A stretch of DNA of 64,000 nucleotides from JAYWXI01 sp036016955 (GTDB lineage: Bacteria > Bacteroidota > Bacteroidia > Flavobacteriales > Weeksellaceae), in contig NZ_JAYWXI010000001.1 of the NCBI RefSeq assembly GCF_036016955.1, positions 62,001 through 126,000 of the forward strand. Reading direction: 5' to 3'. The translations under genes and the position numbers were made by a program. Positions 43,164-51,295 of this stretch are shown one piece after another. Within the stretch, counting starts at the first letter, position 1; the number at the start of each line of letters is the position of its first letter. Below the pieces are notes generated by a model. It did no database searches, was not told where the DNA came from, and saw only the letters and a program-made list of their open reading frames with translations.

Positions 43164-44074
43164 GCGGTATTTTTGAGGTTTTTGCTTCGATCGAAAAAGA
43201 AATCTATGCGGCCGAGCAGAAGACCGGCAAAGCCCACTTGGTTTACTAAGACCTGTTTTCCAGCCCGGTTTTCGTAGGCTTGAGGTTCGGGGAGGAAGGT
43301 GTGGGTGTGTCCGCCGAGAATAAGATCGATGTTTTCGGTTTTGGAAGCCAAACGCACGTCGGATATTTTTTGGTCGTTATCGCGGTACTGGTAGCCCAGA
43401 TGAGAAAGGCAAATGACCAAATCGCATTTTTTCTCTTTTTTTAGAAGTTCGGCGTAATGGTTTGCGGTTTCCACGGGGTCCAAATATTTGGTTTCGAGGA
43501 ATTGTTTTTTACCTACCAATCCGTCCAGCTCGATTCCAAGACCGAATATTCCGACTTTAATGGGGCCTTTTTTGAAGATTTTGTAGGGCTGGGTTCTTCC
43601 TTCCACGATGGTGTTCGTAAAATCGTAGTTGGACGTGATGAAGGGGAATTTGGCGTGGGGAAGAACTTTTATAAAGCCTTCCAAGCCGTTGTCGAAATCG
43701 TGATTTCCCATTGTGGCGGCGTCGTAGCCCATCATGGACATGAGTTTGAATTCAAGTTCGCCTCCGAAAAGATTGAAATAAGGGGTTCCTTGGAAAATAT
43801 CTCCGGAATCCAAAAGTAAAACATTTTGTTCTTCTTTCCTTATTTGGGCAATGAGGTGGGCTCTTCGTGCAAATCCTCCTTTGTTGGCGTTGCGGCCTCC
43901 GGTTTCGTCGAAGGGCTCGATACGGCTGTGCTGGTCGTTGGTGTGCAGTATGGTGAGTTTGTACGCGGGTTCTTGATTCAGGATTCCGTTGGTGGAACCG
44001 AATAGAAAGTTAGGGGAGGCAGCCAATGCTAAAGAGCCTGCTCCTGCTGTTTTTATGAATTGCTTTCTGTTCAT
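43115..44074 (-). CDS. metallophosphatase (N-domain half of a split 5'-nucleotidase)
   Basis: 319 residues of the calcineurin-like phosphoesterase type. Motifs in order: LHTNDQHSRI, LLDSGDIFQGTP, MGNHDFDNG, LSHLGYQYRD and GGHTHTFLPEP, covering both metal sites. The N-terminus MNRKQFIKTAGAGSLALAASP resembles a Tat-type signal, although the twin arginines are Arg-Lys. Classical UshA-type enzymes have this domain joined to a substrate-binding domain; here the latter is the separate upstream gene. Start and stop overlap by one base with that gene. Confidence 0.92.
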   Translation of the reverse strand: MNRKQFIKTAGAGSLALAASPNFLFGSTNGILNQEPAYKLTILHTNDQHSRIEPFDETGGRNANKGGFARRAHLIAQIRKEEQNVLLLDSGDIFQGTPYFNLFGGELEFKLMSMMGYDAATMGNHDFDNGLEGFIKVLPHAKFPFITSNYDFTNTIVEGRTQPYKIFKKGPIKVGIFGLGIELDGLVGKKQFLETKYLDPVETANHYAELLKKEKKCDLVICLSHLGYQYRDNDQKISDVRLASKTENIDLILGGHTHTFLPEPQAYENRAGKQVLVNQVGFAGLLLGRIDFFFDRSKNLKNTAWNNQPINAALDSVLG

Positions 44075-44832
44075 TATTCTTGGGCTTTGTCTTTGAAGAT
44101 GAGTCGGATGTCTTTTGGTGTTTTGACTTCGGGGTTTTCCTTGAATTTTTCGATGAAGAGATCTCGTAGTTTTATTCCGGTGTTAATCATTTCGCCCCGG
44201 CTGAAAAACCGCATATTATCCCCTCCGAAAGCCAAATAGTCGGACGTGGCGATGTAATAGGTTTGGTTGGGATTTATGGGGGCGCCGTTGATTAGGGCTT
44301 GGGTTATTTTTTTGTTTTCGGTTTCAATGAGAAAGCCCGATACCGGATTGTTTTTTTGGGTTTCCAAATAGTATTGAAAAAGGCCTTCGAGGTCTTTGCC
44401 TGACATTTTCATGATGACGACTTCATTTTCGAAAGGCATGACTTCATATACATGTTTCAATAAAATGTCGCCTTGGCCGATGCTGGTGCGTATTCCTCCG
44501 ATGTTGATGACGGAAGCATCGGTGATAGGGAGTCCGTTTTTAGCGGCCCATTGCCTTGCTCCCTGAAGCGTGTAGTCGGCCAAAAGGTTTCCCAAATTGC
44601 TGTTGTCTCCCTGTTTGGTGAGTTCCACTTCGGTATGGGAAATTTTGGCATTCATTTGGTTTTCCAATGCTTTTTTGTAAGGAATGATGGTTTGTTCAAC
44701 GGTTTTATCCGAAGCGTTTTCCGAAGCAATGGCGATGTTTTTCTGGGGCTGAACCGACGATAGAACGATCGGGGAGTGGCAGGACCAGAGAATCGAAGCC
44801 GAAAGCAAGGAAATCCAAAGTTTATTTTTCAT
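44074..44832 (-). CDS. 5'-nucleotidase C-terminal domain protein (lipoprotein)
   Basis: 252 residues with a lipoprotein signal (SASILWSC), then the substrate-binding domain of 5'-nucleotidases: GDNSNLGNLLADYTL, INIGGIRTSIGQGDI, YEVMPFENEVVIMKMSGKDL and YYIATSDYLAFGGDNMRFF. It precedes the catalytic half in the operon and shares TAATG with it, so translation is likely coupled. The two products probably act together in nucleotide salvage at the cell surface. A minus-strand TATCTTTG lies at 44853-44860. Confidence 0.92.
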   Translation of the reverse strand: MKNKLWISLLSASILWSCHSPIVLSSVQPQKNIAIASENASDKTVEQTIIPYKKALENQMNAKISHTEVELTKQGDNSNLGNLLADYTLQGARQWAAKNGLPITDASVINIGGIRTSIGQGDILLKHVYEVMPFENEVVIMKMSGKDLEGLFQYYLETQKNNPVSGFLIETENKKITQALINGAPINPNQTYYIATSDYLAFGGDNMRFFSRGEMINTGIKLRDLFIEKFKENPEVKTPKDIRLIFKDKAQE

Positions 44833-44917
44833 GATGATGCGATGTTACTTTGCAAAGATAAATATATGCTTTGTATTTTCTATGCGGTTCAAGCGTAATT
44901 CTTTGAACAAAATTTTA

Positions 44918-44925
44918 TAACTTTG
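44918..44925 (+). promoter_or_regulatory. -7 element of dapA
   Basis: TAACTTTG 21 nt before the ATG at 44947. No -33 element at the right spacing was found; the nearest TTTG is too close. Confidence 0.45.
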
Positions 44926-44946
44926 GTTTTTAATTAATGCAGTATA

Positions 44947-45822
44947 ATGAGTAGACTAAAAGGAGTGGGCGTGGCATTGGTAACGCCTTTTAACGAAGAT
45001 TTGTCGGTTGATTTTGAAGCTTTGACAAATCTGGTAAACTATAATATAGAAAACGGGATTGGGTATTTGGTGGTCTTGGGGACGACGGCGGAAGCTGCTA
45101 CGCTTTCTCAGGAAGAAAAGGCCTTAGTGATTGAGCACGTGGTTAAGGTGAATGCCGGGCGTGTGCCGTTGGTCTTAGGTATAGGAGGTAATAATACGCA
45201 AGAAGTTAAAAAGCAGATCGAAGCAGCGGATCTCTCGGCTTTTGACGCGGTGCTTTCGGTTTCGCCGTATTACAATAAGCCGAATCAGGAAGGGCTTTAT
45301 CAGCATTATAAGGCGCTGGCTTCTACGGGAAAACCGATTATCATTTACAATGTTCCGGGAAGGACGGGGCAGAATATCGAGGCTTCCACGACCCTTCGTT
45401 TGGCGGAAGAGTTTCCTAATCTTTTCATGATTAAGGAGGCGGCCCCCAATATCCTGCAGTATTTTGATATACTGAGAAAGAAACCTTCTGGTTTTTCTTT
45501 GGTGTCTGGGGATGACGAATTTACTTTGCCGGTAACTTTGGCTGGCGGTGACGGGGTGATTTCCGTGATAGGACAGGCGTATCCCAAGGAGTTCTCTACC
45601 ATGGTTCGCTTGGCTTTTGAGGGGAAAGTGAAGGAGGCTTATGCTATTCATAACCGTTTGGTGGATATTACGCGTTTGATTTTTGCCGAAGGGAATCCTT
45701 GTGGGATTAAAACCGTTTTGGCCGAGAAGGGGATTCTTAAAAATCATCTTCGTTTGCCGTTGGTTCCGGCTTCGGAAGGGTTGCAGCAGAGGATACGGGA
45801 AGCCATGGCGCTTTTGCAATAA
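44947..45822 (+). CDS. dapA: 4-hydroxy-tetrahydrodipicolinate synthase
   Basis: Condenses pyruvate with aspartate semialdehyde on the lysine/diaminopimelate pathway. 291 residues, TIM barrel. Motifs: GVALVTPFNED, VVLGTTAEAATLS, the Tyr of VSPYYNKPNQEG, YNVPGRTG, and the Schiff-base Lys in FMIKEAAP, followed by LVSGDDEFTLP. One small difference is TTAEAATL in place of the usual TTGES-type start of that loop. A terminator follows. Confidence 0.95.
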   Translation: MSRLKGVGVALVTPFNEDLSVDFEALTNLVNYNIENGIGYLVVLGTTAEAATLSQEEKALVIEHVVKVNAGRVPLVLGIGGNNTQEVKKQIEAADLSAFDAVLSVSPYYNKPNQEGLYQHYKALASTGKPIIIYNVPGRTGQNIEASTTLRLAEEFPNLFMIKEAAPNILQYFDILRKKPSGFSLVSGDDEFTLPVTLAGGDGVISVIGQAYPKEFSTMVRLAFEGKVKEAYAIHNRLVDITRLIFAEGNPCGIKTVLAEKGILKNHLRLPLVPASEGLQQRIREAMALLQ

Positions 45823-45835
45823 GATTTAAAAATAG

Positions 45836-45865
45836 AGCAGGTTTTTTTAAGCCTGCTTTTTTAGG
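45836..45865 (+). terminator. intrinsic terminator of dapA
   Basis: Stem AGCAGG / CCTGCT (45836-45841 / 45852-45857) with T-rich loop, followed by six Ts. Confidence 0.7.
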
Positions 45866-45876
45866 GTTTTGTTTTT

Positions 45877-46395
45877 ATGAAAATTGATTTTATCGACGCT
45901 TCTTTGTCGGATATTCCTCGGATTCGGGCTATTGCGAAGCGGTCTTGGGAAGCGGCTTATAGGGAGGTTCTTTCTCCGGAACAAATTGCTTATATGCTGA
46001 AGATGATGTATTCGGATGAACAGTTGGAGCGTCACTTTGCTGCGTCTAAATATCGTTACGTATTGTTTCGGAATGGAGGGGAGGAAATGGGGTTTATGGG
46101 GTTTGAACACGATTATGAGCCGGAAACAACAAAGCTTCATCGTCTTTATCTTTTGCCTGAATCCCAGGGGCAAGGGGTAGGGAAAGCGGGACTGGGTTTT
46201 CTCAAGAAGCAAGTGGCACGGTATGGTAATCGAAAGATTATTCTTAATGTGAATAAAAAAAATAAGGCTTTGTCTTTTTATCGTTCTCAGGGGTTCGAGG
46301 TTTATGGTGAAGGGATTTTTGATATTGGGGGAGGTTTCGTGATGGATGACTACCTTATGGCGTATGATTATCGAGATCTTTCGTTTTTTTCTTGA
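45877..46395 (+). CDS. GNAT family N-acetyltransferase
   Basis: 172 residues. The acetyl-CoA motif A is seen at LHRLYLLPESQGQGVGKAGLGFL (only part essential: Q-x-x-G-x-G-K/A), followed by a motif B-like NVNKKNKALSFYRSQGFEV. Substrate unknown. It is monocistronic in appearance, between the dapA terminator and the promoter of the AraC-type regulator. Confidence 0.9.
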   Translation: MKIDFIDASLSDIPRIRAIAKRSWEAAYREVLSPEQIAYMLKMMYSDEQLERHFAASKYRYVLFRNGGEEMGFMGFEHDYEPETTKLHRLYLLPESQGQGVGKAGLGFLKKQVARYGNRKIILNVNKKNKALSFYRSQGFEVYGEGIFDIGGGFVMDDYLMAYDYRDLSFFS

Positions 46396-46504
46396 ATTTG
46401 TTTTTTTAGGGTTTGATTGATAGAGAAATTTTTAACGTTTTTTTAATATGAGGGTGTTTTTTTTAGGCGTAGAAAAATATGGTGATTTATTTTTAAAATT
46501 AGAG

Positions 46505-46533
46505 TTGGTTTTGGTAAAGTAATTGTATCTTTA
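46505..46533 (+). promoter_or_regulatory. promoter of the araC-RR-kinase genes
   Basis: TTG (46505-46507), 18-nt spacer, TATCTTTA (46526-46533); leader of about 20 nt. The last base of the -7 element departs from consensus. Confidence 0.5.
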
Positions 46534-46557
46534 CTTTCTGAAACAAAAAACCGATGA

Positions 46558-47115
46558 ATGAAAATTAATCTGAAATTTGATTTTAATGCCATTTGCCGCA
46601 AAGTACTTGAAGAACAGCTGGCTGCAATGGGAGTTAATCATAGAGTGTTGGCTTTTGGAGAGGTCGAACTCTTGGAAAAATTGCCTAAAGAGAGTTATTC
46701 GGAGCTGAAAGAACGTTTGCAGGCCTATGGTATCGACATTATTGAGGATCAAAAAACAGCTTTGGTTCAGAAAATTAAAGACGTGATCGCCAAAATGGTA
46801 TTTTCGGAGGAAAGTATCCAGGTGAAGGCTTCGGTGTATTTGGCGGAACAGTTGGGGCATAGTTACGGGTATATTTCTAACGTTTTTTCCCAGGTAACTT
46901 ATACGTCTATCGAAAATTATATCATTTTACAAAAAATTGAATACGCTAAGCAGTTGTTAATCATCGAAAATCTTTCGTTGACGGATATTGCCCATCGGCT
47001 GAGTTATTCCAGTGTGGCTCATCTCAGTACTCAGTTTAAAAATACGACGGGTATGACGCCTTCTCAGTTTCAGAAGATTATAGCCAAACGTAGGGTTCAA
47101 GCCATTAAAAATTAA
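46558..47115 (+). CDS. AraC family transcription regulator
   Basis: 185 residues. The C-terminal half is an AraC DNA-binding domain with two helix-turn-helix units: SVYLAEQLGHSYGYISNVF and LSLTDIAHRLSYSSVAHLSTQFKNTTGMTPSQF (only the pattern is essential). The N-terminal ~80 residues have no recognised sensory fold. It precedes a response regulator by 4 nt and a hybrid-like kinase, so the three probably form one operon controlling a shared response. No arabinose role is implied. Confidence 0.9.
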   Translation: MKINLKFDFNAICRKVLEEQLAAMGVNHRVLAFGEVELLEKLPKESYSELKERLQAYGIDIIEDQKTALVQKIKDVIAKMVFSEESIQVKASVYLAEQLGHSYGYISNVFSQVTYTSIENYIILQKIEYAKQLLIIENLSLTDIAHRLSYSSVAHLSTQFKNTTGMTPSQFQKIIAKRRVQAIKN

Positions 47116-47119
47116 ATTT

Positions 47120-47566
47120 ATGACAAAAGAATACACTTATATTATATTGGCGGATGATGATGAGGATGACCGTTTGTTTTTTACCGACGCTTTCGAGGAA
47201 TTGAAAATTCATACCAAAATCCATACTTTTAAAGACGGGGAAGAGTTGATGACTTATTTGAACGACCCGGAATCCATGTTGCCGGAGATTCTTTTTTTGG
47301 ATCTTAATATGCCTAAAAAGAACGGGATGGAATGCTTGGAAGAGATTCGATCGTCCGATCGATTTCGGGAAATGGCCGTTGCGATTTACTCTACTTCTTC
47401 CTCGGAGGAGCATATAGAGGAAACCTTTGTGAAGGGGGCTAATGTTTACATCCGCAAACCCAGCGACTTTGAGGATTTGAAGAAAGTACTTTCGGAAGTG
47501 GTTACCAGGAGTTGGCAGTATCAGACTTCGGGGATGAACAAGGATAATTTTTTGCTTCGGTTATAA
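47120..47566 (+). CDS. single-domain response regulator
   Basis: 148 residues with a receiver fold: acidic pocket LADDDEDD, phospho-acceptor Asp in LFLDLNMPKKNG, Thr/Ser at YSTSSSEE and Lys in IRKPSDF. No output domain follows, so it may signal through another protein or pass phosphate on. It is 4 nt after the AraC-type gene and 17 nt before the kinase, its likely partner. Confidence 0.92.
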   Translation: MTKEYTYIILADDDEDDRLFFTDAFEELKIHTKIHTFKDGEELMTYLNDPESMLPEILFLDLNMPKKNGMECLEEIRSSDRFREMAVAIYSTSSSEEHIEETFVKGANVYIRKPSDFEDLKKVLSEVVTRSWQYQTSGMNKDNFLLRL

Positions 47567-47583
47567 GGGATAAGTCATAGGCG

Positions 47584-49788
47584 ATGAAATATTTACCGGA
47601 CCGTTCGACATTTTATCTGACGTTGATTTATGTGGTTGCTACGGCGCTCATATTTTTTCTTATGGGATTGACGTACAAGCATTTGGATCGTTTGAGCAAT
47701 CACAACGACCGGGTGTACCATTCTTTTGATGTTTCTTTGGCTTTGGAAGGGCTTTATTCTGAAATTAAAAATATGGAAACCAGCCGGAGGGACTACATTG
47801 TAACGGGAGACCGAAGGGTGATAAAAGACCTGAAAACTTCGGAAGAAAAGGTTCGGGAAAGTTTGGGCCTTGTTGTTTTTTTGGTTCGGGATAATGCCGA
47901 GCAGTCGGCGTCGGCGGCTCGTTTGGGTAAACTTGTGGAGGAAAAACTCGAGTTGGTAAACACCTATATTGACGGCTCGGTCGATTATGCGGCGGATAAA
48001 GAGGCGACCATGCGATCGCTGATTTCGGGAGGCGATATTATGAAGTCCATTTCTTCAGAAATTGACGTCATGTTGGCCAAGGAAAAACGTTTGCTGGAGG
48101 AACGGAAGTCGAGATTTCTTTTTACACAGAAAGATACGCCCATTTATCTTTATGTGATTTCTCTTTTTTCATTGGGGCTTTTGTCGTTTGCTTTTTTTCA
48201 GACCAATAGGGATTTCCGTAGACAGCGGAAAGCGTCCCGAGCTTTGAAGTTGGCATTGGAAACGTCTAACCTTGCCCAAGAGGTCGGCGAATATGGCATT
48301 TGGACTTACGATTTGGAAGGTAAATCGTATGCTTTTTCGGAAAATCTTTACCGTTTGTTGGGGGTGAGTTCTCGCGATTCGGCTGCTTCATACGGGTATT
48401 TTTCGGAATTTGTCCATCCGGAGGATCGCACTCGGATTCATGAAAAGTTTCAAGAAATCCTAAGTTTGAAAAATGTTCCGCCTTTTAAATGCCGGATTAT
48501 CCGAAAAGACGGTGTTTTGAGGCATTTTCAAGTGGTGGGATGTCGGGTGACTTTGCAGTCGGGAGAGCCTATCATCTTGGGGATAACCACGGACATTACC
48601 GAAGAAGTCGAAAAGGAATTAAAATTGGAAGGCGTGAACTGGCTTTTGAAGGAACGCAACGACAACCTCAGTATAGCCAGTGAAACCTATGACGAAGCCG
48701 AAAAAATAGGACAATTCGGTACCTGGCAGTGGTTTGTGGAGGACGATGCGTTTGCTTTTTCCGATAATTTGATTCGGCTTTACGGTTTGGAACCTCAGAA
48801 CTTCCAGCATGATCTTGCCACTTTTCTGCCTTACGTTTATCCGGAAGATAAGGCTTTTGTGGACGAAAAAATCAAGCAGATGTATGCGGAGGAGGACATT
48901 GAACCTTTCACCCATCGTATCCTCCGTCGGGATGGAGAATTGAGGTATATTTCCATTAACAGCAAAAGAATTGACGGCAGAGAAAAAGGGCGGTATCTGC
49001 TCGTGATTGCTCGGGATGTTACCGCCGAATTTTTAGCCAAGGAAAATATCGAACAGAAGAATGCTATTCTGGAAGCGAATAACGAGGAATTGAAGGCTTT
49101 TAACTATGTTACCAGTCACGACCTTCAGGAGCCTTTGCGAAAAATAGAGACGTTTATTTCCCGATTGAAAGCCAAAGAATACGATAAATTATCGGAAACG
49201 GGGCAGCAATATATGGACCGTACGGCTGTTGCGGCGGGGAATATGCGGACGTTGATTGACGATTTGCTTCAGTTTTCTCGAACAACGCGTGCCGAACAGG
49301 TTTTTGAAACGAGTGATCTTAATGTTTTATTCTCTAATGCGACGGAAGAGTTGGCGCAGACGATTGAGGATAAAAAAGCAACGATTTCTTCGGATGAAAT
49401 GCCGGTATTGGAGGTGGTTCCTTTTCAGATTCAGCAGCTTTTCATCAATTTACTTAGCAATTCGCTTAAATACGCCAAAGCGGAGACTCCACCTTGCATT
49501 GAGGTAAGGGTGGAAAAAGTGGATGCCTCGGAGGAGGAGCACCTCGCAAGCAAACCCCAATCTTGTTATTACAAGATGACGTTTCGGGACAACGGCATTG
49601 GCTTCGAGCAGAAATATGCCGACCGTATTTTTGCTTTGTTCAACCGCCTGCACGGAAAGCAAGAATATAAGGGGACGGGAATCGGTCTTGCAATTTGCAA
49701 GAAAATTGTGGATAATCACAACGGTTATATTTTTGCGGAGGGGTATCCGCAGGAAGGAGCGGTTTTTACGGTTTACCTTCCGGCTTAG
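47584..49788 (+). CDS. membrane histidine kinase: CHASE3, two PAS, HisKA, HATPase
   Basis: 734 residues. A first membrane segment (about 10-29), an extracytoplasmic CHASE3-type helical domain (about 30-185), a second membrane helix (about 188-208), two PAS/PAC domains (about 225-350 and 365-485), a HisKA domain with the phospho-acceptor His512 (SHDLQEPLRK) and an ATPase domain with N box NLLSNSLKY, DNGIGF and GTGIGLAICKK. No receiver domain is attached; the separate receiver just upstream fits that role. The SHDLQEPL H-box is of the type found in phytochrome-like kinases. The ligand is unknown. Confidence 0.95.
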   Translation: MKYLPDRSTFYLTLIYVVATALIFFLMGLTYKHLDRLSNHNDRVYHSFDVSLALEGLYSEIKNMETSRRDYIVTGDRRVIKDLKTSEEKVRESLGLVVFLVRDNAEQSASAARLGKLVEEKLELVNTYIDGSVDYAADKEATMRSLISGGDIMKSISSEIDVMLAKEKRLLEERKSRFLFTQKDTPIYLYVISLFSLGLLSFAFFQTNRDFRRQRKASRALKLALETSNLAQEVGEYGIWTYDLEGKSYAFSENLYRLLGVSSRDSAASYGYFSEFVHPEDRTRIHEKFQEILSLKNVPPFKCRIIRKDGVLRHFQVVGCRVTLQSGEPIILGITTDITEEVEKELKLEGVNWLLKERNDNLSIASETYDEAEKIGQFGTWQWFVEDDAFAFSDNLIRLYGLEPQNFQHDLATFLPYVYPEDKAFVDEKIKQMYAEEDIEPFTHRILRRDGELRYISINSKRIDGREKGRYLLVIARDVTAEFLAKENIEQKNAILEANNEELKAFNYVTSHDLQEPLRKIETFISRLKAKEYDKLSETGQQYMDRTAVAAGNMRTLIDDLLQFSRTTRAEQVFETSDLNVLFSNATEELAQTIEDKKATISSDEMPVLEVVPFQIQQLFINLLSNSLKYAKAETPPCIEVRVEKVDASEEEHLASKPQSCYYKMTFRDNGIGFEQKYADRIFALFNRLHGKQEYKGTGIGLAICKKIVDNHNGYIFAEGYPQEGAVFTVYLPA

Positions 49789-49898
49789 AGTGGCTTTTTT
49801 TCGAATATGGTAATCGTGTAAAACAAAACCGGAAACTAATAATACACCAAAGGCGGTCAGTCTGTTATTTTGTAAGCAGCAGTTAAATAAAGGTGGAG

Positions 49899-50060
49899 AT
49901 GACTAACTTACGGTATTGGTTTTCAGGATTTTTTTTGGCATTTTGGTTGGTGGCCTATATGATTCTTGATGCCGGTCAGTGGACGCATTTTTCTTTTTTG
50001 TTGGCTGTTGTTTTTTTCATGTGGGGCTTTGTGGCGGATTACCGTAAAAGCCGTAAATAG
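49899..50060 (+). CDS. 53-aa membrane protein
   Basis: Short frame beginning MTNLRYWFSGFFLAFWLV and ending DYRKSRK, with two hydrophobic helices (about 6-24 and 30-45) separated by ILDAGQWTH. The start is supported by an AGGTGGAG ribosome-binding-like sequence just before the ATG, which is rare in this phylum and lends weight to the call. Family unknown. It lies between the kinase and another small membrane protein on the same strand; a partner role to the kinase is only a guess. Confidence 0.62.
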   Translation: MTNLRYWFSGFFLAFWLVAYMILDAGQWTHFSFLLAVVFFMWGFVADYRKSRK

Positions 50061-50079
50061 TTGATTAATTCATCGAAAA

Positions 50080-50313
50080 ATGAGTAGTATTTTGGGACGG
50101 CGTTGGCTTTTTGTATTGTTTTTGGTTTTGGGGTTTCCGCTTAGGGCTTGGGCGGAGCATAGGGAAGGGCCTATCGGGTGCCGGCATGAGGTAGCAGCAT
50201 CGTCGTCGCACTGGTTGTCTCAGCCTTTGGTTTGGGTGATTGGGGGACTTGTATTTATTCTTATCGGTCTACTTGTGGCAAGAAGTATGGATGGCGATGG
50301 CTATGAGAGATAG
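50080..50313 (+). CDS. 77-aa protein with two membrane segments
   Basis: Residues 9-26 (LFVLFLVLGFPLRAWA) look like a signal peptide or membrane helix and 49-67 (PLVWVIGGLVFILIGLLVA) form a second helix, with a short extracytoplasmic loop holding one Cys (GCRHE) between. No family recognised. It follows the 53-aa gene by 19 nt, so the two may be made together; the reading frame, composition and spacing make it plausible as a gene, but the evidence is thin. Confidence 0.6.
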   Translation: MSSILGRRWLFVLFLVLGFPLRAWAEHREGPIGCRHEVAASSSHWLSQPLVWVIGGLVFILIGLLVARSMDGDGYER

Positions 50314-50509
50314 GTCGCTCTTTATTTAGGTCGGGTTTTCAAGGTAGAGAGGTAAAGTGGCAAATTTTCGGCAATAAAACTTTTTGGCTTTAGGCGGTCA
50401 AGCTATTAAGTGATCGAACTGATGATACCCTATTGAGATTCAACGGAGGATATCTTTCAACGAGAAATTTCGCATTATTGGAGTTACTGATGCCGATAAA
50501 GGCTTTGTT
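50314..50509. other. gene-free stretch between convergent genes
   Basis: About 200 bases with no convincing gene. Short plus-strand frames exist in 50440-50530 but have no start, promoter or family. No strong hairpin was seen. Confidence 0.4.
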
Positions 50510-51160
50510 TTACGTTTTAATTTTCAGTGTTATTGATTTGATTTTTAGTTCATTGCTTTTAATGTCATCAATGGTGTAGGGGTATTTTTTCTTTAGAGAT
50601 TCTATATTGATTTTGTTTTTTGTTGTAATTTCAAGGCTTGCAGGAAAGATGTTTTCTTCAAACAGTTCTGAATATTCTACACCGAGTAGATTTTTCGCTT
50701 CTTTGGAGGCCTCTTCCTTTGAGGTATAGGTTATTTTTTCAGGTTTAAATTGTAGTTCTAAGAATTTTTTTAAGTCATTTACTTCTTTTGTTTGGATGGA
50801 ATCCTTGAGGTAGATTGTGTAGTTTTGGTGCTCCGGTTTAGGAAAGTTAATTTTGATAAAATAGGCAGAATTTTTTTTAAGGTTGAGGTTTTCTATCTCC
50901 AAATTGGATTTTAAATCTGCCAAACTGGTTTTTTCTTGGTGTAAAGGGGGATTATTTTTAAGTTCGTTTTTCTTTTCTGCCTCTTTTTCAATTTTTACTA
51001 CCGATAGCTCCAGACTGTCTTGTGGGGTTAAAAGAACATCCGAATTTTCAAAGAGTATTTTTTGAAAATAATTTTTCTTTATTTCATTCCAATCGGCATT
51101 CTGAGCGTGCAAAAAGGCCGATAGAAACAAGGTTAAAAAGATTTTTAGGCGTTGTTTCAT
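50510..51160 (-). CDS. secreted protein with an FtsX extracellular-domain-like module
   Basis: 216 residues with a signal peptide (to about LHAQ) and no other membrane segment. Residues about 112-200 match the extracellular domain of FtsX in pattern: YTIYLKDSIQTKEV, a KKFLEL helix, ITYTSKEEASKEAK, LGVEYSELFEENIFPASLEIT, and a final DDI strand. In FtsX this domain lies between two helices of a divisome ABC permease and binds regulators of peptidoglycan hydrolases. Here it stands alone as a secreted, Lys/Glu/Asn-rich protein. GC content is lower than in neighbouring recG. The similarity is by eye; it is probable rather than proven. Confidence 0.72.
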   Translation of the reverse strand: MKQRLKIFLTLFLSAFLHAQNADWNEIKKNYFQKILFENSDVLLTPQDSLELSVVKIEKEAEKKNELKNNPPLHQEKTSLADLKSNLEIENLNLKKNSAYFIKINFPKPEHQNYTIYLKDSIQTKEVNDLKKFLELQFKPEKITYTSKEEASKEAKNLLGVEYSELFEENIFPASLEITTKNKINIESLKKKYPYTIDDIKSNELKIKSITLKIKT

Positions 51161-51295
51161 GGCATTGTGGTTTACTAAGATAAACTTATGTAAAAAAGAT
51201 AGAATGGTAAAGTGGAAATGGTCAAAAGTTTTTTTTGTTATGGGGATGGCAGGGTTTGTTTCTTTTTTATTTCTTTAGATAACGGCGTTTAGCGT

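Noticed and set aside
49850..50400. Repeated AGGCGGTCA near 49853 and 50392
   Set aside because: A 9-base match about 540 bases apart is expected by chance; no longer repeat or target-site duplication accompanies it.
50440..50545. Short plus-strand frame reading ...FRIIGVTDADKGFVLRF
   Set aside because: Only about 36 codons between stops, no start codon or promoter, and it runs into the opposite-strand gene. Looked briefly like a gene remnant but cannot be supported.
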